Assembly: GCF_049651805.1 (NCBI RefSeq)
Contig: NZ_JBASCU010000011.1
Coordinates: 1-64,000 of the forward strand
Source of the DNA: Pseudolysinimonas_A sp049651805
GTDB lineage: Bacteria; Actinomycetota; Actinomycetes; Actinomycetales; Microbacteriaceae
Direction: 5' to 3'
DNA length: 64,000 nucleotides
Numbering within the stretch: the stretch's first letter is position 1; each line of letters starts with the position of its first letter. A program made the position numbers and the translations under genes. Below the pieces are notes generated by a model. The model was not told where the DNA came from. It saw only the letters and a program-made list of their open reading frames with translations, and made no database searches. Shown here piece by piece: positions 30,657 through 38,341 of the stretch.

Positions 30657-31820
30657 CTACTTCGCAGCCAATGCGGCGGCCTTGTCGGCGCCGTCGTCCA
30701 TGGTTTCGGCGAGCGTCACGAGCGGATGCCGTGCGCTGCGGAGGATCGCGTGACCCTCGTCGACGCGGTTGCCGTCGAGGCGCACCACGAGCGGCTTCGT
30801 CGCGCTGTCGCCGAGCATCTCGAGCGCCTTGACGATGCCTTCCGCCACGGCGTCGCACGCGGTGATGCCACCGAACACGTTGACGAAGACGCTCTTCACC
30901 TGCGGGTCGCCGAGGATGACGTCGAGCCCGGCCGCCATGACCTCGGCCGAAGCGCCACCGCCGATGTCGAGGAAGTTGGCGGGCTTCACGCCGCCGTGCC
31001 GCTCGCCCGCGTAGGCGACGACATCCAGGGTGCTCATCACGAGCCCCGCGCCGTTGCCGATGATGCCGACCTCGCCGTCGAGCTTCACGTAGTTGAGGTC
31101 GTGGGCCTTCGCCTTCGCCTCGAGCGGGTCGGCGGCGTCCTTGTCTTCGAGCGCCTGGTGCTCGGGGTGCCGGAATCCGGCGTTCTCGTCGAGCGTGACC
31201 TTGCCGTCGAGCGCGACGATGTCGCCGGCGCCGGTGAGCACGAGCGGGTTCACCTCGACGAGCGTGGCGTCTTCGGCGGCGAACACTCCGTAGAGCTTCA
31301 CGATCACCGGGGCCACCTTGCCGATGATCTCGGCCGGGAACTTCGCGGCAGTCGCGATCTCGGTGGCCGTGGCCAGGTCAATTCCGGCGACCGGGTCGAC
31401 CTCGATGCGGGCGAGTGCCTCGGGCCGCTCTTCGGCGAGCTGTTCGATCTCCATGCCGCCCTCGTAGGAGGCAAGCGACAGGTAGGAGCGGTTGGCCCGG
31501 TCGAGCAACACCGAGAAGTAGTACTCCTCTTTGATGTCGGCTCCCGCGGCAACCATGACCTTCTTGACGATGTGGCCCTTGATGTCGAGGCCGATGATCG
31601 CCTTCGCCGCTTCTTCGGCATCCGCCGGGGTCTTCGCGACCTTCACGCCGCCGGCCTTGCCGCGGCCTCCGACCTTCACCTGTGCCTTGACGACGGTGAC
31701 GCCACCGAGTTTCTCGGCTGCTGCGCGCACGTCGGCAGGGGTTTCGGCGACGATGCCGGCGAGCACGGGAACCCCGTGCTTCTCGAACAGATCACGGGCC
31801 TGGTACTCGTACAGATCCAC
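30657..31820 (-). CDS. sucC: Succinyl-CoA synthetase subunit beta
   Basis: 387 aa: an ATP-grasp domain (about 1-240; DLYEYQARDLFEKHGVPVLAG at the N-terminus, KAQVKVGGRGKAGGVK, EVNPLVLTGAGDIVALDGK) and a C-terminal CoA-ligase domain with NGAGLVMSTLD, NFLDIGGGA and NVFGGITACD. The GTG at 31818-31820 gives the standard N-terminus; the longer reading to 31901 is rejected because it runs through the operator region. The ribosome site is weak (GGAAGAAG). The tandem palindromes at 31872-31905 lie 52-85 bp upstream. Confidence 0.95.
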   Translation of the reverse strand: MDLYEYQARDLFEKHGVPVLAGIVAETPADVRAAAEKLGGVTVVKAQVKVGGRGKAGGVKVAKTPADAEEAAKAIIGLDIKGHIVKKVMVAAGADIKEEYYFSVLLDRANRSYLSLASYEGGMEIEQLAEERPEALARIEVDPVAGIDLATATEIATAAKFPAEIIGKVAPVIVKLYGVFAAEDATLVEVNPLVLTGAGDIVALDGKVTLDENAGFRHPEHQALEDKDAADPLEAKAKAHDLNYVKLDGEVGIIGNGAGLVMSTLDVVAYAGERHGGVKPANFLDIGGGASAEVMAAGLDVILGDPQVKSVFVNVFGGITACDAVAEGIVKALEMLGDSATKPLVVRLDGNRVDEGHAILRSARHPLVTLAETMDDGADKAAALAAK

Positions 31821-31871
31821 GCTGGACTTCTTCTTCCGTTGAGGGAGCGGATGTGTGGTGGCGGGGCGTCT

Positions 31872-31905
31872 TCTCTCGATGTCGAGATAACTCGATGTCA
31901 AGATA
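31872..31905. promoter_or_regulatory. Tandem TCA-type operators upstream of sucCD
   Basis: TCTCTCGATGTCGAGATA (31872-31889) and TAACTCGATGTCAAGATA (31888-31905) are two 18-mers offset by 16 bp. They are close relatives of TATCTCGATATCAAGATA upstream of icd. On the sucC strand the second contains TTGACA, a perfect -35 sequence. The divergent DUF2236 promoter is adjacent. Confidence 0.6.
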
Positions 31906-31925
31906 CTTTTCGGCCTCGCACAGCC

Positions 31926-31931
31926 TACCCT
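31926..31931 (+). promoter_or_regulatory. -10 box of the leaderless DUF2236 transcript
   Basis: TACCCT ends 6 nt before the ATG at 31938; there is no ribosome site. Confidence 0.45.
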
Positions 31932-31937
31932 GCGAGC

Positions 31938-32738
31938 ATGGGGCCCATGTCCGAGCGGAGCGAGGATCGACGACCCGTCGAGCGGAGCGAGGATCGACGA
32001 CCCGTCGAGCGGAGCGAGGCCTTCAAGCGCTACGCCGCCGACTCGTCGCTCGTGCTCGGCGGGCTCGCCGCGATTCTGCTGCAGCTAGCCCACCCGGTCG
32101 TCGCCCGGGGCGTCGCCCGCAGCAGCTCGTTCACCCGTGACCCGCTCGGGCGGTTACGGCACACGCTGGCCTACGTGTACGCGGTGCAGCTCGGCACGCC
32201 CGAGCAGCACGCAATGGCTGCACGCCGCGTCGACTCGGCGCACGCTCACGTCGCCGGTGCTCGCGACCCGGGCCCGCAACTGTGGGTCACGGCGACCCTC
32301 GCCCGCACCGGAATGCAGGTGCACGAGCTGCTTCACGGTGCGCTGTCGCCCGACCTCGCCGACGAGATCCACGCGGCGAGCGCAGAACTCGGGATGTCGC
32401 TGCAGCTACCGCGGGATGCCTGGCCCGCCGATCGCGCGGCCTTCGATCGCTACTGGGATGCCACCGTTCCAACCCTCGCGGTCGGCGACGACGCCCGGGC
32501 GGTCGCGGCGGAGTTGCTCGCGGCGCGCGCGGCGCCGTGGTTGCTGCGGCTGATGCTCCCTGCCGCGCGCGAGCTCACCGCCGTGCTACTGCCGCCGCGG
32601 CTGCGCGAAGCGTACGAGCTGCCCGATCATCCGCGCCGGGGTCGGGCGGTCGTCGTAATCCTGCGAGTGCTCGTGCGCGTCGCGCCGCGCCGCCTGCGTG
32701 AGCTGCCGGCACGGCGCCTGCTCGCCGCGGATCGATGA
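31938..32738 (+). CDS. DUF2236 (MpaB/latex-clearing-like) oxygenase-family protein with N-terminal tandem repeat
   Basis: 266 aa. The core is the DUF2236 helical domain (LQLAHPVVARGVARSSSFTRDPLGRLRHT split by family-conserved His and Arg, then MQVHELLHGAL). Members are haem-containing oxygenases such as latex-clearing protein; the role here is unknown. The N-terminus contains a 9-residue unit, ERSEDRRPV, repeated in tandem and then a partial third copy, encoded by a 27-bp DNA repeat. If translation began at a later start the repeat would be untranslated. The first ATG (31938) has a leaderless-type -10 box. Confidence 0.72.
   Translation: MGPMSERSEDRRPVERSEDRRPVERSEAFKRYAADSSLVLGGLAAILLQLAHPVVARGVARSSSFTRDPLGRLRHTLAYVYAVQLGTPEQHAMAARRVDSAHAHVAGARDPGPQLWVTATLARTGMQVHELLHGALSPDLADEIHAASAELGMSLQLPRDAWPADRAAFDRYWDATVPTLAVGDDARAVAAELLAARAAPWLLRLMLPAARELTAVLLPPRLREAYELPDHPRRGRAVVVILRVLVRVAPRRLRELPARRLLAADR
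31953..32020 (+). repeat. 27-bp tandem repeat (2.5 copies)
   Basis: The unit, beginning GAGCGGAGCGAGGATCGAC, occurs twice in full and then in part. Its period is a multiple of three, so it remains in frame as ERSEDRRPV. The GTCGAGCGGAGCGAGG core resembles dispersed intergenic repeats seen in this group of bacteria (recollection, not searched). Confidence 0.8.
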
Positions 32739-32809
32739 CGCGAGGAGCGACGCGTCGGCTCAGGCGACGCGAACGACGCCTTCTCGCCGCGGGAAATTCA
32801 TCATATGTC

Positions 32810-32815
32810 TAGGCT
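32810..32815 (+). promoter_or_regulatory. -10 box of the leaderless aldo/keto reductase transcript
   Basis: TAGGCT ends 6 nt before the ATG at 32822. Confidence 0.5.
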
Positions 32816-32821
32816 GGTGGC

Positions 32822-33811
32822 ATGGACACTCGAACCCTCGGCCGCACCGGCCGCACCGTCTCCGTCATCGGACTCGGCACCTGGCAGCTCGGCGCCGACT
32901 GGGGGGACGTCGATGATGACGCCGCCCGGGCCGTGCTCGATGCCTCCTTCGCGGCGGGCGTCACGATGTACGACACCGCCGACGCGTACGGCGACGGTCG
33001 CAGCGAACAGCGCATCGCATCCTGGCTCGACGCCCGCGGGCTCCGCGGCCAGGTGTTCGTCGCGACCAAGATCGGCCGCCGGGTGCCGCAGGTGGCGTCG
33101 AACTACGTGATGGCCAACTTCCGCGCCTGGATCGACCGATCACGCACCAATCTCGGCATGGACACCCTCGACCTCGTGCAACTGCACTGCCCGCCCGACG
33201 AGGTGTTTGCCTCCGACGAGGTGTTCGACGGGCTCGACACCCTCGTCGCCGAAGGGGCGATCGCGTCCTACGGGGTGAGTGTCGAGACTGTTGAGCAGGC
33301 GATCACCGCAATCGCGCGACCCGGCGTCGCGACCGTGCAGATCATCCTCAACGCGTTCCGGCTCAAGCCGCTCGACACCGTGCTGCCGGCTGCGATGGAT
33401 GCCGGGGTGGGAATCATCGCGCGCGTGCCCCTGGCGAGCGGGCTGCTGTCGGGCCGGTACGACCACGACACGACGTTCGCGGCCGACGACCACCGCACCT
33501 ACAACCGCGACGGAAAGTCGTTCGACGTCGGCGAGACGTTCTCGGGCATCGACTTCGACGAGGGCGTCGAGGCGGCGCGTGAGTTCTCGGCCTTGGCGCG
33601 TCAGCACGGGCTCGAGCCGACGACGGCGGCTCTCGCCTGGGTCTCCCAACTTCCAGGCGTCAACACCGTCATCCCGGGGGCCCGCAACGTCGCGCAGGCT
33701 GAGGGCAACGCGGCGGCGGGCTCTGTCGCGGCGCTCGGGCCGGAGTTCACCGCCGCCGTGCGCGATCTGTACGACCGGCGCATTCGGGCGTCCGTGCACG
33801 ACCGCTGGTAG
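32822..33811 (+). CDS. Aldo/keto reductase
   Basis: 329 aa TIM-barrel NADPH-dependent reductase. The catalytic tetrad is present: Asp51 and Tyr56 (YDTADAYGDG), Lys83 (ATKIG) and His122 (VQLHCPP). The C-terminal cofactor region VIPGARNVAQAEGN is typical of the YajO/Tas-like AKR group. Substrate is unknown. It appears to be monocistronic, with a leaderless-type promoter upstream and a strong terminator just after. Confidence 0.9.
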   Translation: MDTRTLGRTGRTVSVIGLGTWQLGADWGDVDDDAARAVLDASFAAGVTMYDTADAYGDGRSEQRIASWLDARGLRGQVFVATKIGRRVPQVASNYVMANFRAWIDRSRTNLGMDTLDLVQLHCPPDEVFASDEVFDGLDTLVAEGAIASYGVSVETVEQAITAIARPGVATVQIILNAFRLKPLDTVLPAAMDAGVGIIARVPLASGLLSGRYDHDTTFAADDHRTYNRDGKSFDVGETFSGIDFDEGVEAAREFSALARQHGLEPTTAALAWVSQLPGVNTVIPGARNVAQAEGNAAAGSVAALGPEFTAAVRDLYDRRIRASVHDRW

Positions 33812-33815
33812 ACGC

Positions 33816-33848
33816 CGAAACGCCCCGGCGTCATGCCGGGGCGTTTCG
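33816..33848. terminator. Bidirectional terminator between convergent genes
   Basis: CGAAACGCCCCGGC and its exact 14-bp complement around a 5-nt loop, between the reductase and the convergent membrane-protein gene. Confidence 0.88.
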
Positions 33849-33866
33849 TGTGAGGTGGAACGCTGC

Positions 33867-34397
33867 TCAGCGACCGCGCTCGCCCTGAACGCGGGCGAAC
33901 ATGATGCCCGTGATGAGCACGCCGAGGGCGAACAGCAACGCGAGCACCGAGCCGAAGGTGCCCAACGCCAGGCCCAGGAGCGGCGCGAACACGATGATCG
34001 CGAAGATGACCGCGGTCGCGATGAAGGCGATCGCCGAGAGGTTGGTGATCTCCTTGCCGACGTAGAGCACGATCGCGGCGACCAGGAGGCCGACGGCTGC
34101 GGCGATCAAAGCGATCGTGCCGACCGGCGACGGCAGCGCGACTACCGCGCCGAGCGCGAGCAGCAGGAACCCGACCGCTGCCACGACGAGAGCGATCCGC
34201 GCGAGCGTGTTGCGGAACGACGAGATCGCGAGAATGAGCAACGCGACGCCGATCGCCAGGTAGGCGAGCGTGGTCGGCCAGGCGCCGAGAGCCGTGACCC
34301 CGGCGAATCCGAGGATGGCGTTGATCAGGAGCAACGCTCCGGCGATCGCGAGGATGATCCCCGCGAGGGAGCGTCGGGAGGTGGACACAGCGGCCAT
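33867..34397 (-). CDS. DUF308/HdeD-like six-helix membrane protein
   Basis: 176 aa with six hydrophobic segments in three pairs and hardly any polar loop, as in HdeD/DUF308 proteins. The start ATG has a strong ribosome site, AAAGGAG. A TATGCT box about 55 bp upstream may be its -10 element. It ends in the charged tail FARVQGERGR. The function of this family outside enterobacterial acid resistance is unclear. Confidence 0.65.
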   Translation of the reverse strand: MAAVSTSRRSLAGIILAIAGALLLINAILGFAGVTALGAWPTTLAYLAIGVALLILAISSFRNTLARIALVVAAVGFLLLALGAVVALPSPVGTIALIAAAVGLLVAAIVLYVGKEITNLSAIAFIATAVIFAIIVFAPLLGLALGTFGSVLALLFALGVLITGIMFARVQGERGR

Positions 34398-34494
34398 ATG
34401 AAAGTTCTCCTTTGAACTCTGGCGTCCGCGGCAGGCGCCGGGACGGCCCCAGCATAGGGGTAGCCGACCGTTAGCTGAGAGAAGCGGCGCACCC

Positions 34495-34500
34495 TAGGCT
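34495..34500 (+). promoter_or_regulatory. -10 box of the leaderless SPFH transcript
   Basis: TAGGCT ends 7 nt before the ATG at 34508. Confidence 0.5.
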
Positions 34501-34507
34501 GTGCGGC

Positions 34508-35569
34508 ATGGCCGACATCCGCCGCTTCCCGTTCGCCCGCCATTTGCGCTCCACCCCCACCAGCCACATCGTGCACTCCCGCCGCGGCAAGATCGTGCAC
34601 AGCGGGCCCGGAATCGCCTTCTACTTCCGCGCGCTCAACGCCGCGATCAGCGAGGTGCCGATCGCCGAGAACGAGCTCTCGATGCTGTTCGGCGCGCGCA
34701 CCCTCGACTTCCAAGAGGTGTCGGTGCAGGCCACCGTCACCTACCGGTTCGCCGATGCAGGTGTAGCCGCCGGCCGCATCGACTTCTCGATCGACCCGTA
34801 CACAGGGCGGTGGATGGGCAAGCCGCTCGAGCAGGTCGGCACCCGCATCACGGAGCTCGCGCAGCAGTACGCGGTCGAGCACATCTCGTCACTGAACCTC
34901 GTGGATGTTCTCGGCGCCGGCATCCCGAAGGTGCGTGCCGTCACCGCCTCCGGTCTCGCGGGCGATGAGCGTCTCGCCGAGACGAGCGTCATCGTCGTCG
35001 CGGTGCGCATCGTGTCGATCCGGCCGCAAGCCGACCTCGAGCGCGCCCTCGAGACGCCGGTGCGCGAGCGGGTGCAACAGGATGCCGACGCCGCCACCTA
35101 CGAGCGGCGCGCGCAGGCGGTCGAGCGCGAACGCACGATCGCCGAGAACGAACTGCAGAGCAAGATCGAACTCGCCACGCGCGAGCAACAGCTCGTGCAG
35201 CAGGAGGGCGCCAACTCGCAGCGACGGGCCACTGAAGAAGCTGCTACGGCGCTCATCGCCGCGAAGGCCTCGTCGGAGCGGGCGAAGCTCGAAGCAGCCG
35301 CGCGCGCCGACGCCAATCGCGTCGTCGGTGCGGCTCACGCCGAGACTGAGGCCGCGCGACTCGCCGCCTACTCGGGCGTGGAGCCGTCGGTGCTCACAGC
35401 GCTCGCGTTCCAGGAGCTGGCGAAGAACCTGCCCGAGATCGGCACGCTCAACCTCACGCCCGACGTGCTCACCCAGGCGCTGTCGCGACTCGCCGCCGCG
35501 CCGGAGCCCGCGGCGGCCGATCCGGCCGCGCCGGCATCCGCTCCCACTCCCGCTCCCACGGAGAGCTAG
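34508..35569 (+). CDS. SPFH/Band-7 domain protein, soluble form
   Basis: 353 aa. Residues about 10-180 form an SPFH (stomatin/prohibitin/flotillin) domain without the usual N-terminal membrane anchor. Residues about 185-290 are a long charged coiled coil (ERRAQAVERERTIAENELQ; EAARADANRVVGAAHAETE). The tail ends in a Pro/Ala-rich segment. SPFH proteins assemble into large rings or membrane scaffolds. The next gene, 6 bp later, encodes a NAD-kinase-like protein, so the two probably function together. Role unknown. Confidence 0.8.
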   Translation: MADIRRFPFARHLRSTPTSHIVHSRRGKIVHSGPGIAFYFRALNAAISEVPIAENELSMLFGARTLDFQEVSVQATVTYRFADAGVAAGRIDFSIDPYTGRWMGKPLEQVGTRITELAQQYAVEHISSLNLVDVLGAGIPKVRAVTASGLAGDERLAETSVIVVAVRIVSIRPQADLERALETPVRERVQQDADAATYERRAQAVERERTIAENELQSKIELATREQQLVQQEGANSQRRATEEAATALIAAKASSERAKLEAAARADANRVVGAAHAETEAARLAAYSGVEPSVLTALAFQELAKNLPEIGTLNLTPDVLTQALSRLAAAPEPAAADPAAPASAPTPAPTES

Positions 35570-35575
35570 CGCACC

Positions 35576-36472
35576 GTGGCCCTGCCCGTCCGCGTGGTGT
35601 TCGTGCACCGCCGATCGGAGTACGACGAGCTGCTCGATCGTCACGCGACGTTCGGGCAGGCCGAGTTCTTCCTGCGCTCCCGCGGCCGGTCGATCGAGGA
35701 TGTCATCGCCCGGCACGAGGCGATCGAGGCGGCCCTGCACCTGGTGTCGACGAGCCTGCCTGCCGACGTTCGGCAGGCCCGCGTGGAGCGCAGCGACCTC
35801 GACCGCTACCTGTTCGCGCCCGAAGACATCGTCGTGGCCGTCGGCCAGGATGGGCTCGTCGCCAACGTTGCGAAGTACCTGTCGGGGCAACCGGTGGTCG
35901 GCGTGGATCCCGAGCCGGGGCGCAACGCGGGCGTTCTGGTGCAGCACTCCCCCGCGGTCGGCGCCGCCGTCATCGAGAAAGTGCGGCGCGGCCACGCGAC
36001 GGTCGAGCAGCGCGCGATGGTGGAGGCCACCCTCGACGACGGGCAGACGCTCACCGCTCTCAACGACCTCTACCTCGGCGACCCGGGCCACCAGTCGTCG
36101 CGGTACACACTGACGGTTCCCGAGCGCGGCACCGAACGGCAATCGTCCTCAGGCATCATCGTCGGCACCGGAACGGGCAGCACCGGGTGGTCGTCATCCA
36201 TCGCCAACGATCGCGAACTGCTGGACTGGCTGCCGCCCGCCACGGCCGACACGCTCGCCTGGTTCGTGCGCGAGGCCTGGCCGTCACCCGCCACCGGTCG
36301 CGTGCTCGAGTTCGGCGACTTGAAAGCGGGGCAACACCTGGAACTCGTCGCCGAATCGGAGCTGCTGGTGGCCTTCGGCGACGGCATCGAGCACGACCGC
36401 CTCTCGATCGCCTGGGGCCAGCACCTCACTGTCGGCACGAGCAGCCACCGACTCGCCCTGGTTACCGGATGA
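35576..36472 (+). CDS. NAD(+)-kinase-like protein with altered GGDG motif
   Basis: 298 aa. The pattern follows NAD kinases: a nucleotide motif reading AVGQDGLVANVAKYL in place of GGDGT, GVDPEPGRNAGVL in place of GINxGxLGFL, LNDLYLG at the place of the NDV/NE motif, and GTGTGSTGWSSS for TPTGSTAY. The first Gly of GGDG is Gln and the usual catalytic surroundings are divergent, so activity or substrate may differ from normal NadK. The GTG start lies 6 bp after the SPFH gene. Confidence 0.75.
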   Translation: MALPVRVVFVHRRSEYDELLDRHATFGQAEFFLRSRGRSIEDVIARHEAIEAALHLVSTSLPADVRQARVERSDLDRYLFAPEDIVVAVGQDGLVANVAKYLSGQPVVGVDPEPGRNAGVLVQHSPAVGAAVIEKVRRGHATVEQRAMVEATLDDGQTLTALNDLYLGDPGHQSSRYTLTVPERGTERQSSSGIIVGTGTGSTGWSSSIANDRELLDWLPPATADTLAWFVREAWPSPATGRVLEFGDLKAGQHLELVAESELLVAFGDGIEHDRLSIAWGQHLTVGTSSHRLALVTG

Positions 36473-36500
36473 GGTGCGGCGGGCTGACAGACTCGAAGGC

Positions 36501-37055
36501 GTGACCTCCCCCGACCGCTACGTCGTCGCAACCGACGGGGCATGCAAGGGCAACCCGGGGCCGGCCGGCTGGTCGTGGGTCGGCGACGACGGGCACTGGG
36601 CCGCCGGAGCGATCCCTGCGGGCACCAACAACATCGGCGAGCTGCTCGGGCTGCTCCACGCGATCCGCGACAACGCCGACGTGCGCGAACTCGTGGTGCA
36701 GCCGGACTCGATGTACGCGATCAACACCTATCGCTCCTGGATGGACGGCCATCGCCGCCGCGGCTGGCTGACGAGCGCGAAGAAGCCCGTCGCCAACGTC
36801 GAGATTCTCGAGCAGCTCATCGCCGCGCGGGATGCTCGCCGCTCCGCGGGACTTCCCTACGTCGTGCTCGAGCATGTGCGCGGCCACAGCGGGCACCGGC
36901 TCAACAGCTGGGCGGATGAGCGAGCCGTGCGGGCCTCGCAGCACGCCGCCGGGGGCGACGACTCGATGTGGTCGTCGCGGCATGGGCAGCCGCGACTCGA
37001 CGTCTCGGTCGACCCGCCCCGCGGATCCGGCGACCGGCCCCGGCGACTGGCATGA
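36501..37055 (+). CDS. rnhA: Ribonuclease HI
   Basis: 184 aa. The RNase HI catalytic acids can be placed: Asp in ATDGACKGNPGPAGW, Glu in NNIGELLGLL, Asp in QPDSMYAIN, and Asp in RGHSGHRLNSWADERA. The last motif also carries the loop histidine. It cuts the RNA strand of RNA-DNA hybrids. A polar C-terminal extension of about 35 residues follows the domain. The GTG at 36501 is chosen for domain fit; no clear ribosome site is seen. Its stop overlaps the next start by 4 nt (ATGA). Confidence 0.88.
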   Translation: MTSPDRYVVATDGACKGNPGPAGWSWVGDDGHWAAGAIPAGTNNIGELLGLLHAIRDNADVRELVVQPDSMYAINTYRSWMDGHRRRGWLTSAKKPVANVEILEQLIAARDARRSAGLPYVVLEHVRGHSGHRLNSWADERAVRASQHAAGGDDSMWSSRHGQPRLDVSVDPPRGSGDRPRRLA

Positions 37056-38278
37056 AGTTCGGGGCGCTGCGCGCACGCTGGTACAAGAGCTACCTCACCG
37101 GCGGGTCGCTGCTGATGGCGGGCGACAACGCCGAACACGCGATCACCTACCTCGTGATGTGGCAGCTGTTCGAGTCGCCGCTCCTCGCCGGTTTCGCGGT
37201 CGTCAGTCACTGGCTGCCGCACCTGCTGTTCTCGATTTCGTTCGGCGGCCTCGCCGACCGCTTCGACTGCCGGCGTATCATCCAGATCGCCTGCGGCCTC
37301 TTCGTCGCGGCGTCCCTCACCTGGGGTCTTCTGCTCCTCAACGAGGCGCTGCAACCGTGGCACGCGGTCGTGCTCCTCGTCGTGCACGGCTTCGCGAGCG
37401 CCCTCTGGCATCCCGCCAACCAGGTGATGCTGTACGACATGGTCGGCGAGATGGATCTGCCGAGCGCGGTTCGGCTGATGGCCACCGGCCTGAGCCTGGG
37501 CATGCTGGTGGGCCCCGCGATGGGCGCCGTGCTGCTCTTCACGATCGGGCCGGCCTGGGGGATGTTCGCGAACGCGCTCTTCTACCTGCCGTTCCTCATC
37601 CATCTCACGCTCTCGCCTTTCGACGGACACCAGCGTCGGGCGGCGGGGACGATTCCGCGGGTGCGTCTGCGCGAGTTGTTCGACACCATTCGCGACCTGC
37701 CGAGACACCCCAACATCCTGCTGGTCATCGTTCTGCAGGGCGCCGTCGGACTGCTCATCGGCGTCGCGCTCATGCCGCTGCTGCCAGAGTTCGGGGAACT
37801 GCTGGGTCAGGTCGATTCGGGCCTCGGCTACGGGCTGCTGCTCGTCGCGATGAGCTTCGGCGCCGTGACCGGCGGGCTCGTGCTCGAGAGCGTCGGCCGG
37901 CTGCGCGCGACACCGCTCGTCTCGGCGCTCGGCGAGCTGGTGTTCGCGGCCGCCGTGCTCGGCTTCGCTCTCTCGCGGGTGTTTCCGCTGAGCCTCGCCC
38001 TGCTCGTCATCGCCGGAGCCGCATCGATCATCTCGCTCTCGACATCGCAGACGGTCGTACAACTCGAGGCGCCGCCCGAACAGCGCGGACGCTTCGTCGG
38101 AGCCTTCAACACGACGAACATGGGTTTCCGCGTGGGCAGCGGAGTGCTCGTCGCCCTCCTCGGCGCCCTTGTCGGCATCCCCGCGGCGGTCGCTCTCGCC
38201 GCCGGCACTCTCGCGCTGGTCTGCATCGCCCTCGTCGCCATCGCCGCCCGACTGCGGCCCGCACGCCCCCCGGTGTGA
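37052..38278 (+). CDS. Major facilitator superfamily transporter (MFS_3/EntS-like)
   Basis: 408 aa, about 12 membrane helices. The loop 2-3 motif GGLADRFDCRRII is the MFS motif A variant, and the middle loop is at about 195-220. Similar proteins export siderophores or drugs. The substrate is not predictable. It is translationally coupled to rnhA by ATGA and followed directly by an unusually long hairpin. Confidence 0.85.
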   Translation: MKFGALRARWYKSYLTGGSLLMAGDNAEHAITYLVMWQLFESPLLAGFAVVSHWLPHLLFSISFGGLADRFDCRRIIQIACGLFVAASLTWGLLLLNEALQPWHAVVLLVVHGFASALWHPANQVMLYDMVGEMDLPSAVRLMATGLSLGMLVGPAMGAVLLFTIGPAWGMFANALFYLPFLIHLTLSPFDGHQRRAAGTIPRVRLRELFDTIRDLPRHPNILLVIVLQGAVGLLIGVALMPLLPEFGELLGQVDSGLGYGLLLVAMSFGAVTGGLVLESVGRLRATPLVSALGELVFAAAVLGFALSRVFPLSLALLVIAGAASIISLSTSQTVVQLEAPPEQRGRFVGAFNTTNMGFRVGSGVLVALLGALVGIPAAVALAAGTLALVCIALVAIAARLRPARPPV

Positions 38279-38279
38279 T

Positions 38280-38340
38280 GGCTGTTTGCCCAAGAAAGCC
38301 CCATCGCCTGCGCGCAAGGGGCTTTCTTGGGCAAACAGCC
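38280..38340. terminator. 23-bp perfect inverted repeat (bidirectional terminator)
   Basis: The arms 38280-38302 and 38318-38340 are exact complements (GGCTGTTTGCCCAAG at the outer end) around a 15-nt loop. It lies between the convergent MFS and pcrA genes. Length and perfection exceed those of the other terminators in the window, and there is no U tract. Confidence 0.8.
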
Positions 38341-38341
38341 G

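Noticed and set aside
31953..32020. 27-bp repeats as a CRISPR array
   Set aside because: The copies are contiguous with no spacers and are in frame with a gene; no cas genes are present.
29889..32738. Very long plus-strand open frame antisense to sucCD
   Set aside because: High G+C coding DNA routinely leaves long open antisense frames; the sucC and sucD proteins are unmistakable. Only the last 267 codons (DUF2236) are real.
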